From the NCBI GenBank assembly GCA_910578245.1, contig CAJTPC010000003.1, forward strand, positions 6,823-70,822: DNA of 64,000 nucleotides, written 5' to 3'. Made by a program: the position numbers and the translations under genes. Every line of letters begins with the position of its first letter. Positions within the stretch are counted from its first letter, which is position 1. Of the stretch, positions 8,204 to 16,570 are shown piece by piece. This DNA comes from an uncultured Christensenella sp. (GTDB lineage Bacteria; Bacillota; Clostridia; Christensenellales; UBA3700). The notes under the pieces were generated by a model. It was not told the DNA's origin. It worked only from the letters and a program-made list of their open reading frames with translations, and ran no database searches.

Positions 8204-9853
8204 ATGGCAAGAATACATATAGGAAACGAATATTGCAAGACCTTTGACAGCATAGTCAAACTATACGAAGAAGGTTGCGTTGAGGACGGCGTTATTACAA
8301 AAATCGACGGCGATAGAATTGTCACGCCATCGCATGAATTCGTCCTATCAAGAGGAAGGTCAAGCAAGACTGGCGCGGAAAGAACGGCTTTGATAAACGA
8401 AAACGGCGCGACTTGGTTTGGCGCGTTCAGAGGCGAAAAATTCAAGAACAACACCGCCGAATGGCTAATGTTCGTAGAAACGATAAAGGAGCATTTCCAT
8501 CGCAATTACTCCGTACTCGAATACCGTCCGAAGATCAAAGAAATATCCAAGGAATACGTCAATTCTCAAATAAAGCTGATTGACAACGCCTTGAAGTGTT
8601 TTTATGACGACTACGCTTTTGAGATAAAGAGAGCGGACGATGAGGAAGGATTAGAGGACGTGTACGGCGCTTCGTTCAGAATGGAAATTACCGACGGTAC
8701 AGGCGAAGCAGTACCGGTGCTCGGCAAGATATATTTCCGCAAGAAAGGAACTTCGTTTATCCCATTTAGCAGTAGTGAAGCAGAATTGATAGACGCGCAT
8801 ATCACCAAGAATTTCGACAGTGAAGAAGAAGGAGAGAATTTCTTGCAAAACAGCGCTCAATTGACGGATACTGTGGTCAACGAACTCGATAAACTCGTCA
8901 ATTCAAGTAAGAACGACTTATCGTCAAATCTAGTGTTTACCGACCCTGCCGATAAAGAAGCAGTAGAACTTATGGTAGAAAAAGGACCTAACGATAACGT
9001 TGAATTGACTTGTTTAAGCCTTTCGCTACTCAATATCTTCCACTTCAAGTGGCGAAGCGACATATACAACATTTTGCTAGAAGACAAGATTGTTCTTAAA
9101 GCAAGCGTGGGACTTGGCGGAAGATTGACTGTTTCGTGCAATTCATGCGCAGAAAAAACTACGCTTATAGAAGCCGGTAAAATCACTTTGAATTTCAAAG
9201 GAGCGCGCAGGAGCGTTACGATAGACCCAAAACTTGAGGATCTCAATTTGACGGCCTCGGCTATCGAAACGGCTAAAGAAAATCTTTTCTCAAAGCATTT
9301 GAAGAGAATAAGTTGCAATGAGAACGCGCGTTTGGCAGGTATATGCACCAAATATGTTTGCAGTGGCGATACCGTTACAATATCTTCTAAATCAGGATCA
9401 GTCTGCAAGTGCAAGAACTGTCCGCATCCGGAAGTAATTTTTAAGTGCGACGACGGAGCGGTGAGATATACCAAAGACTTGGTATTTGTCAGAGACGCTA
9501 TGACGCTTATGCCTAAGGAGAATACGGTAGAGTGTAGTTGTTGCGGTAGAACGTTTACTAAAGACAGCGATAAAGCTCAGTATACTTGCGATTTTTGTAA
9601 AATTGCGGACAGAGGTCTTGACGCTCTAGACGACACCGAGTATCAAAGAGGCAAGACTTTGTATGGTAAGTACAGAGGTATGTTGCCGTTGACTACTAGG
9701 ATGAAGAGCGCAAAACTGAAAAAATACTGTCAGGAAGATGAAGACTGCATTATGTTTGTTATAGATAAAGAGGTGTATATCTTCAATAAGGACGAGCAAG
9801 GCGAAGGCGGATTCCTAAAAGCGCCAATGCGCAAAATCGGAGGTGAAGTATGA
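8204..9853 (+). CDS. Hypothetical zinc-finger protein of the Hsp70/helicase operon
   Basis: 549 aa, soluble, starting one base after the helicase stop with a strong GGAGGGGAGG site. Cysteine pairs occur at SCNSCAEK (~305), CKCKNCPHP (~400) and CSCCGRTF...CDFC (~445-465), so at least one zinc ribbon is likely. The first ~300 residues are mixed alpha/beta with no recognised motif; FHRNYSVLEYRPKI is near the N-terminus. The last gene codon overlaps the next start (ATGA). The Cys-rich style matches the helicase tail, suggesting related zinc modules. I do not recognise the family, and a role as adaptor to the helicase is inference. Confidence 0.7.
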   Translation: MARIHIGNEYCKTFDSIVKLYEEGCVEDGVITKIDGDRIVTPSHEFVLSRGRSSKTGAERTALINENGATWFGAFRGEKFKNNTAEWLMFVETIKEHFHRNYSVLEYRPKIKEISKEYVNSQIKLIDNALKCFYDDYAFEIKRADDEEGLEDVYGASFRMEITDGTGEAVPVLGKIYFRKKGTSFIPFSSSEAELIDAHITKNFDSEEEGENFLQNSAQLTDTVVNELDKLVNSSKNDLSSNLVFTDPADKEAVELMVEKGPNDNVELTCLSLSLLNIFHFKWRSDIYNILLEDKIVLKASVGLGGRLTVSCNSCAEKTTLIEAGKITLNFKGARRSVTIDPKLEDLNLTASAIETAKENLFSKHLKRISCNENARLAGICTKYVCSGDTVTISSKSGSVCKCKNCPHPEVIFKCDDGAVRYTKDLVFVRDAMTLMPKENTVECSCCGRTFTKDSDKAQYTCDFCKIADRGLDALDDTEYQRGKTLYGKYRGMLPLTTRMKSAKLKKYCQEDEDCIMFVIDKEVYIFNKDEQGEGGFLKAPMRKIGGEV

Positions 9854-12800
9854 AAAATATGATGTTTTCTAGCAATGAAAATATTGATTACTCTCAATCT
9901 ACAAAAAAGACTTTCGGTAGCAGAAAGTTATTCCTATTTATTATGGCTGTCTTGGCGACAGTCAGCGATTTTGCGTTGTTGGTAGTATTTGCGATTTCGG
10001 GACACGGCGGAATAGCGGTACCGGTGATATTGTTGATACTCGACGGCTTGTTCATTGCGGGCGTATGTCTATGTAACTTCAGATTTAAGTATTCCATTGG
10101 CGTATGGGTAGCTTATATAATAATTTCCGTCATTATTACGGCATTTTTGGCATTGCTAGATACAAAAGCAACGTATATGACGACTACGGCAAAATATCTT
10201 AACGTGTTCGCGCATATAGTGTTGTATCTCGTCACGATTTTTGCAAGCATATATCCGCTGTTTAAGAAGAATATAAAACTAAAGGCAGTTATGATAACTT
10301 GCGTAACCGTAGCCGTTGTTTTGGTAGGCGCGTTTGCCGTATACTTTTCCGCCAACGGTTATTTTGGTCAAGGCTTCTTAGGCGAGAGCAGAGTAGTGGG
10401 CTATACGCTTGACGAGGAGAGCGATACTTATATTGCGTCTTTAGTTAAGTCGGGTAGAAGTAAAAAAGTCGTCATTCCGGCGCAGTTCAACGGCAAAAAG
10501 GTGTCGGGCGTGGAGTGCGAGATATTTACGGACAAAACTGTGAATTTGGTAGAGATACAGACCGAGGAAAGTATTAGACTGTTAAATCCGCAAATGATAG
10601 AGAATATCAATCCCAATATCAAGATAGGTATAGATAAGAAGTATATCGACGTCTTTAGAGAAAAGGGACTTAAGGAACACGAGAACTACGGCGTAGGCGA
10701 CGGTATGCTTAATTTTGCCAACGCTTTGTATCCTCTCAATCTCGCAAGCGATGAGGTATACGTCACCTTTAAGTATCAAGATTATCCTGAGCAAGAGGAT
10801 ATTATACCTACTTGGATAGGAAAGAAGGGACAGACTTTCAACCTAAATTATGCGAACGTAGATTATTTGCAACACGTCGACGCTCATAATGTGGACGATT
10901 TGGTATGGTGCTATTACAATAATGACACGCAAATTTTGACGGGCGAAATGATAAATCTTACCGGCAATAAAATCAGCGACAGCTTAGACAGCGTCAAAGT
11001 CGATTTTGAAAACGTATACAGATTTACAATGGCGGACGACAATGACGGAGTATATGAGCCGGCGGATAGTTTTAAGACTACTCTCAGTAACAACGAGTTG
11101 TACGCGTATCGTTTCTTTACGATTGGCGGAGCCAGAGAATTACTTGATGATTTAACCGGTGAATTGATTGAGGATAGAGATAACGGATTTGACTTATCTT
11201 GGCAGTTTAGTTTGAAGTACAATTCCAATAGCTGGCAAAATGAAGATTGGTTTGATTTGGATATTGATAACTTTTTAATCAGTCTTGATGTACTCTCAAG
11301 TTATGCAAGCGATGAAATAAATCTAAAACTAAAGCCGATATGGGAACTTAAAAAACCTACTGATTTGAAAATATCTTACTTCAATAATAAGGTTGACTAC
11401 GTTTACGGCGATGACGTGCGTATGGACGTAAGCGCAGAAGCGCCACTCAAGGGTTGTCAACTAAAATATAGTTGGTCGTGGCAAGGCGACGTCTATGGCG
11501 ATGGAGAAGACAATGCCGATTCGACCGGCTTGACTTACAGTATCAACAACGCATTCCCGCAAGAAGGAGTTTTTACGGTATACGTTGCCGTAAGTTATCC
11601 GGAAGTGACGGACTTGGAATCGTTTGACACGGTTTGCGCCCTTTTGCAAGTTGACAAACGTCCTTTGAATATAACTTGGGAAGAGCCTGCCGATATGGTT
11701 TACGACAGTTATGAAAAAGTCTTGAAGCATTACGTCGGCGATAACGAATTGATAAACGGCGACACGTTGGATTACGGTATGACCGAAACAAACGTGAGCA
11801 ATATCAATGCGGGACGGTATACGGCAAGGCTGTCATTGTACGGAATCATTGACGAAATGTATATAATTACTTCAGGCTCAACGTATTCTTATACGATTGC
11901 TCCCCGTTCTGTTCAAACTCAATGGACGAGCGTAGACTATACTTATGACGGAAATCCGCACAATGCGATTGCTACCGCTCAAGGCATAGATTCGCTCGTG
12001 CCAATCAACTTGTCAAGCGCAAAAACCAATGCCGGCAAGTATACGGCGGTTGCTTCGTCTGCAAGCAGCAATTACGTATTGACAGACAATACCCATGAAT
12101 TTGAAATCAAGCAAAAAAGCATTACGATAGGAGCTTGGAGCAGTACTCCTATTACGTACAACGGCTCGGCTCAATATCCGAGAGTCGCTACTATCAACGG
12201 ACTTGTAGGCAACGAGAGCGTAAACAGCCAGCTTATTTATTCGGGATACGCTTCTAATATTGACGCCGGAGAAGGTTACAGCGTAACCGTGACGTTGCCT
12301 TCGTCAAGCAACTATAAGTTTGACAGCGCTCAATCTACACAGTATAATATAGCAAAGAGAGCGTTGAGCGTACGGCCAATCGTATCTGGCAAGACGTATG
12401 ACGGATATGCAATCAGTCTTAACTTTACGGCAAGCGGTCTTGTGGGCGCGCACACCAACGGAAGCCTCGGAACGCCGACGTATAGCGGTAACGGAATGGG
12501 CGCGATAGACGTAGGTAGTTATACGGTATCAATATCGCTTCCTAATAATGACGTGACGAAGAACTACGACATAACGTATGCGAGCGCGTCCTTTACAATA
12601 ACAAAAAGAGCGTTGAGTATCCGAGCGGTTGCTTCGAATAAGACCTATGACGGTAAGACAAATACCTTTGACTTTGAAGTAGTCAGCGGTCTTGCAAGCG
12701 CGCATACGAAGAATAGCCTCGGAACGCCGACGTACAGCGGTAACGGAGTAGATGCGGTAGACGCAGGCAGTTATTCTGTATCAGTGTCGCTTCCTAATAA

Positions 12801-13134
12801 TGACGTGACGAAGAACTATAACATATCTTATGCAAGCGCCAACTTCACTATTTCGAAGGCTAAAGTAGCTCTTGTATGGAGCAATGTCCTTGTCAGCGAC
12901 GGAAGAGTGACTGCGCCTAGCGTTGTGACAAGCGGACAGGTTTATTCGGGAGATATCAGCGTAGGAAGTTATACGTATAGAGATTCCTCCGGCAGAATAA
13001 TTAATTCGATACCTGCCGTAAGCGGAACTTATTACGTTGAAGTTGCGGTTACGAGCGGAAATTACAGCTTTACGAATACCCATATCAACTTTACGGTATC
13101 CGTAGGCGAAACTCAAGAAAAGGAGGTAGCGTAA
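9850..13134 (+). CDS. Five-TM protein with large extracellular MBG-repeat region
   Basis: 1094 aa. Five hydrophobic segments (about residues 27-50, 55-77, 82-103, 117-138, 146-168) anchor it. With the charged N-terminus inside, the odd number puts the remaining ~920 residues outside. Residues ~190-235 (VVIPAQFNGKKVSGVECEIF) look like a BspA-type repeat. From ~600 onward come about five MBG/YDG-type immunoglobulin-like repeats (KTYDGYAI, YTYDGNPHN, ITYNGSAQYP, each ending in YTI or FTI plus a basic residue). Two of them are nearly identical 83-residue units. There is no sortase motif, and the protein ends EKEVA. It overlaps its upstream neighbour by 4 bp and the downstream one by 1 bp. It is the only membrane or surface component of the operon and probably its sensor, anchor or effector. 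Confidence 0.75.
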   Translation: MKNMMFSSNENIDYSQSTKKTFGSRKLFLFIMAVLATVSDFALLVVFAISGHGGIAVPVILLILDGLFIAGVCLCNFRFKYSIGVWVAYIIISVIITAFLALLDTKATYMTTTAKYLNVFAHIVLYLVTIFASIYPLFKKNIKLKAVMITCVTVAVVLVGAFAVYFSANGYFGQGFLGESRVVGYTLDEESDTYIASLVKSGRSKKVVIPAQFNGKKVSGVECEIFTDKTVNLVEIQTEESIRLLNPQMIENINPNIKIGIDKKYIDVFREKGLKEHENYGVGDGMLNFANALYPLNLASDEVYVTFKYQDYPEQEDIIPTWIGKKGQTFNLNYANVDYLQHVDAHNVDDLVWCYYNNDTQILTGEMINLTGNKISDSLDSVKVDFENVYRFTMADDNDGVYEPADSFKTTLSNNELYAYRFFTIGGARELLDDLTGELIEDRDNGFDLSWQFSLKYNSNSWQNEDWFDLDIDNFLISLDVLSSYASDEINLKLKPIWELKKPTDLKISYFNNKVDYVYGDDVRMDVSAEAPLKGCQLKYSWSWQGDVYGDGEDNADSTGLTYSINNAFPQEGVFTVYVAVSYPEVTDLESFDTVCALLQVDKRPLNITWEEPADMVYDSYEKVLKHYVGDNELINGDTLDYGMTETNVSNINAGRYTARLSLYGIIDEMYIITSGSTYSYTIAPRSVQTQWTSVDYTYDGNPHNAIATAQGIDSLVPINLSSAKTNAGKYTAVASSASSNYVLTDNTHEFEIKQKSITIGAWSSTPITYNGSAQYPRVATINGLVGNESVNSQLIYSGYASNIDAGEGYSVTVTLPSSSNYKFDSAQSTQYNIAKRALSVRPIVSGKTYDGYAISLNFTASGLVGAHTNGSLGTPTYSGNGMGAIDVGSYTVSISLPNNDVTKNYDITYASASFTITKRALSIRAVASNKTYDGKTNTFDFEVVSGLASAHTKNSLGTPTYSGNGVDAVDAGSYSVSVSLPNNDVTKNYNISYASANFTISKAKVALVWSNVLVSDGRVTAPSVVTSGQVYSGDISVGSYTYRDSSGRIINSIPAVSGTYYVEVAVTSGNYSFTNTHINFTVSVGETQEKEVA
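12361..12855. repeat. Tandem ~249-bp coding repeat (MBG units)
   Basis: Two adjacent copies with a 249-bp period (12361-12609 and 12610 onward) share long near-identical blocks, for example CTCGGAACGCCGACGTA and CCTAATAATGACGTGACGAA. This indicates recent duplication within the gene and scope for copy-number change. Confidence 0.8.
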
Positions 13135-14279
13135 TGAAGTGCAATAAATGTAATCACGACATTGAGAGACCTTTGGAACTTTACAACGGTAGGTGGTGTT
13201 GTCCGAGTTGCAAGAAAGACATCTTCCCCGACGTTGATACTGAATTTGTAATTACCGCTCACAATAGAGAATTATTCGTAAGGTCGGAAGAGTATTATTT
13301 CAAATGGCTTACGTCCTCCGATGAGAGTAAGAGCGTAAGATTTAAGTATTTAGATAAGGCGGTCAGTCTTTGCTATGAGTCAGCTTTCGAATACCATCCG
13401 TCTGCTCTTATGAGATTGGGATATTATTATGATAGAGGCTATGCCGATTTTAGCTCGGCTGGAGCGGAAAGATGGAGATCGGCGTATTTCTATTACAAAG
13501 CCGTACTCTTCAATACACATAGAGGAATATCTACTCAAGAGGGAGAAGAGAGATATGCAGACGACCTCACGCAAATCAAATTGCAGTGCGGCAAGTATAT
13601 GCTTGACTTACTAAAACAAGCTCCTTTAGAGGTGACGAATAAAATTTCTTTTGACGGTTATGAGAATCTTGAAAAGTTGACGAGTGAAGTTATAAATAAG
13701 ATAGTTTCGCTAGGCGGTACAGTTGGGCAATACGACGGTCAGAGCGCAACTCGCGAGCAAGACATGTCGGCAATGGCTTACGCATCGCTTAGAGCTTGCG
13801 CCGATGAAGAGAGAGCGCCTGTATTCGCTATATTTAAGTTGAGTAAGTATGAGGCGCAAAAGTTGATATTAGGCTCGTCCGATAGCGATTTTTCCATAGT
13901 AGAACGCGTAGGAAGAGATTTGCGTCTTAAGATTGCAAGCGCGTATGACGACAAGGAGATAGACGGTAAATTCGCCGATTTCAAAAACTCCAATTCGCTC
14001 GTCAATTACGTGCAGAACAGATGTCCTGATAAGGGAATATACCTATGTTTCTTTAATTGGCTAGGGGGGCATAAATATCTCAAGAAGAGAGATAGAAGCC
14101 GTGTTTGTCAATGCTTGGAAGACAACTCTTGCGCGGGCATCAAGTTGCTTATAAGAGCAGGCAAATACAATTCTTGCGTATTCTACGACGACGACTTTTA
14201 TAAGTATGACGAGGGACGCAAGGGATTGAGTAAAAAAGAAGTAGATAAATTTGTCAAAGAAGTTTGCGAGGTGATTTGA
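13134..14279 (+). CDS. Zinc-ribbon plus helical-repeat (TPR/Sel1-like) hypothetical protein
   Basis: 381 aa, cytoplasmic. The N-terminus is a rubredoxin-like zinc ribbon (CNKCNHDI at residue 2, then CCPSCKKDI at ~23). Residues ~50-165 are helical with Sel1/TPR-like features (HPSALMRLGYYYDRGYADFS; SAYFYYKAVL). The C-terminal ~180 residues are alpha/beta with no recognised motif. The ATG overlaps the preceding stop by one base, with AGGAGG just upstream, so it is translationally coupled to the membrane protein. An adaptor role between membrane and cytosolic parts is inference. Confidence 0.65.
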   Translation: MKCNKCNHDIERPLELYNGRWCCPSCKKDIFPDVDTEFVITAHNRELFVRSEEYYFKWLTSSDESKSVRFKYLDKAVSLCYESAFEYHPSALMRLGYYYDRGYADFSSAGAERWRSAYFYYKAVLFNTHRGISTQEGEERYADDLTQIKLQCGKYMLDLLKQAPLEVTNKISFDGYENLEKLTSEVINKIVSLGGTVGQYDGQSATREQDMSAMAYASLRACADEERAPVFAIFKLSKYEAQKLILGSSDSDFSIVERVGRDLRLKIASAYDDKEIDGKFADFKNSNSLVNYVQNRCPDKGIYLCFFNWLGGHKYLKKRDRSRVCQCLEDNSCAGIKLLIRAGKYNSCVFYDDDFYKYDEGRKGLSKKEVDKFVKEVCEVI

Positions 14280-14280
14280 G

Positions 14281-15774
14281 TTGTTAGACCTTGAAAGGCT
14301 GTTGGACGCGCTTGACGAAAACAAAGTCAAGTATCCAAAAAAATTCAAAAATATCGAACTTAACGGTTATGACAGCAACCGTTGCGAGGACTTTGCCGAT
14401 GATTCAAGGAAGGCTATTGAATGGCTTTTGGCAAAGGGTATCAACAATGGCTTTGACAATAATATCAAGACTGCAATTTACGATCTTGCCGATATGGCGG
14501 GAGATATGTCCAAAGATAATATCGCAGTAAAACTCGATGATATGCAGGACAAAAAACAACAAATTATCAAGAAGTTCAGATTGAACAAAGGAGAAGGCAA
14601 AATGGCAGATATAAAGGGAGAAATCTTAGCTTACGTCGACAATTCGATTTTCGGTACGAAAATGCTTATTGACAGCGACAGCGTATCGGACTACAATAAG
14701 TCGATACTTATGAATTCGCTTGAGATGCTTGAGGAGTTGAGATTCATAATCGAGGACGCTTTGGACAACTCTTCCGAGGACGCGGCGCACAGAGCAAAGT
14801 ACGTCTACGGCGATCCCACTTACGCGTTGTGCGCTTGGAGAGAGAGCGTTGCGCGCGGTATGTTCTACGATGGACTGAATAAGCACCTTGAAGAGGCCAG
14901 AGCAGAGGCTGTCAAATGGACGGAACTTACCAAAGAAGTTAAAAAGAATAAGAGAGCCAAAGAAGCTGATATAAAGGTATATACCGACGATATGTTCTCC
15001 AAAATGGTCAAGAGAGATGAGGTCAAGGAAAAAGGCGACGCTTTCTTTGCAAAACTCAATACCTTTGACAAGCAATTCGAGATACAGAAAGATACCTATG
15101 ACAGAGTGTCGGAAATCAATAGCGATATAGAGGAAATTCAAAGCAAAATATCCGCGCTTATCGACAAAATGGACAGCGGAGAAATGCTTGAAGAAGAAGC
15201 TCTCTTGCAGATAGAGATGCTTCAAGACGATGAAGAACTCAAAAAGACGGAGAGAGAAACGTATAGAGCAAGCCTTAAGATGATTGCTAGTACCGTATCG
15301 GGAATGAAGAGATTGCTCACGCAGTTCAAGAGATTGGAACTCATATTCAATATGTATCAAAAGGTAGAGCCTAATATGTTCTACGCTATGTTCTCCAATA
15401 TCGACTTCAACACTTTCTTAGACGTATTGAGTTACGGCGCAAGCGAAACGCAAATTAATACGGCGCTCAGTTATTATGAAATAGTAATGGAAAACGTGCA
15501 GGATCAGACTATGCATATGGCGCAAGTAGACAATCGCTTTGCAGAGGCGAATAAGATTTTCGACAGATTCAAGACTCCGCAGAAAAAGAAGACGGCGCAA
15601 GACGCCGAGAAAGAAGAACAAGCTAAAAAAGATAAGATTGCCGAGCTTCGTAAAAAGTATAAAAAGCCTGCTCCGGTAGTTGAAAATAAAGAAAAAGAAG
15701 AAGAGCAACGCGTTGAGAATGACGAAAATGACGATTTGACGCAGATTATCAATACTATAACACCTAAAAAATAA
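14281..15774 (+). CDS. Long helical coiled-coil protein
   Basis: 497 aa from a TTG start at 14281, one base after the previous stop, with GAGGTG at 14268-14273. Residues ~1-100 form a small helical domain. After ~106 the protein is almost all helix, with heptad-rich coiled coil around 200-320 (RVSEINSDIEEIQSKISALI). A Lys/Glu-rich disordered stretch (~420-480) ends in a short motif (DDLTQIINTI, then TPKK). An internal ATG at 14602 with AAAGGAG at 14587-14593 could give a second ~391-aa product lacking the first domain. It lies beside the Met-rich helical protein and the AAA ATPase, so it is a candidate scaffold or substrate. Family not recognised. Confidence 0.65.
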   Translation: MLDLERLLDALDENKVKYPKKFKNIELNGYDSNRCEDFADDSRKAIEWLLAKGINNGFDNNIKTAIYDLADMAGDMSKDNIAVKLDDMQDKKQQIIKKFRLNKGEGKMADIKGEILAYVDNSIFGTKMLIDSDSVSDYNKSILMNSLEMLEELRFIIEDALDNSSEDAAHRAKYVYGDPTYALCAWRESVARGMFYDGLNKHLEEARAEAVKWTELTKEVKKNKRAKEADIKVYTDDMFSKMVKRDEVKEKGDAFFAKLNTFDKQFEIQKDTYDRVSEINSDIEEIQSKISALIDKMDSGEMLEEEALLQIEMLQDDEELKKTERETYRASLKMIASTVSGMKRLLTQFKRLELIFNMYQKVEPNMFYAMFSNIDFNTFLDVLSYGASETQINTALSYYEIVMENVQDQTMHMAQVDNRFAEANKIFDRFKTPQKKKTAQDAEKEEQAKKDKIAELRKKYKKPAPVVENKEKEEEQRVENDENDDLTQIINTITPKK

Positions 15775-15794
15775 GTCCCAATGAGGAGTGAAAA

Positions 15795-16547
15795 ATGGCA
15801 AGCAGAGATCAAAAGGAAAGACAGCTAAAACAAGCTACGCCCGATCCGTATGAGAAAATAATGGCGGACAATCAACGCAAGTTGGAGAGCAAAATGCTCG
15901 ATGGAAAGCGTAATGAAATGGAAATGGCTATAGAGGACCTTGGAAGAAAGGCGATAGAAAGCGAAATGAAATATGGCTCAGAACATTTCAATACCAAGAT
16001 TTTGACAATGTTCTACAACGTGACCTTCACTATGAAAGAGTTCGTAGGAATGATGTTCGCGATGAAAGAAGCTATGAGCGTGCTTTCGCAGACTATGAAT
16101 ATCATGGACGACGTATTTAATTTCATCAATGAAATGATGATGATTGACAACTACGGCAGTTATTCGGCTTTGGGTCGTATGAAATTGCAACGCAGAATTC
16201 GCAAATTCGTAAAGCACAATTCTAATAGAATGAAAGCTATGTTCAAAATGGTAAGCGGTTACGGTAAGATTGCCGATGGCATGATGAACGCTATGGGTAG
16301 CTTCGATAAAAAACTCAAGAAGAGTATGGACGCAAGCAAAGGCAAGAAGAAAAATGATAACGTTGTAGCGGGATACGAGAGCGAAGCGCAAAAACAACTT
16401 GCTAAAATGAGAGAGCAAATGTCAAAAGAAAATTCTGACGATAGCGACGGCGAGAGCTCGACTGGTAGCGCTCCAAGCGGAACGCCGACAAATAGCGGAG
16501 CGTCCGCTTCAGGCAGTGGCGATATCAATATCGACGATATTGTGTAA
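15795..16547 (+). CDS. Met-rich helical protein with disordered tail; candidate AAA substrate
   Basis: 250 aa, ATG at 15795 after GAGGAG. Residues ~15-60 and ~65-210 are predicted helical. Methionine is extreme: 27 of 250 residues, clustered at 80-118 (MKEFVGMMFAMKEAMSVL; INEMMMID) and 146-167. A basic stretch (KLQRRIRKFVKHNSNR) lies at 130-145. Residues ~212-242 are Ser/Gly/Pro/Thr-rich and disordered, and the extreme C-terminus is DINIDDIV. Size, basic N-terminal part, Met-rich helix, flexible linker and short terminal motif recall ESCRT-III (CHMP) proteins, and the next gene is a Vps4-class AAA. This resemblance is by eye only; another helical membrane-binding or oligomeric protein is possible. 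Confidence 0.6.
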   Translation: MASRDQKERQLKQATPDPYEKIMADNQRKLESKMLDGKRNEMEMAIEDLGRKAIESEMKYGSEHFNTKILTMFYNVTFTMKEFVGMMFAMKEAMSVLSQTMNIMDDVFNFINEMMMIDNYGSYSALGRMKLQRRIRKFVKHNSNRMKAMFKMVSGYGKIADGMMNAMGSFDKKLKKSMDASKGKKKNDNVVAGYESEAQKQLAKMREQMSKENSDDSDGESSTGSAPSGTPTNSGASASGSGDINIDDIV

Positions 16548-16570
16548 GATTATAGTACAAGGAAGAAATT

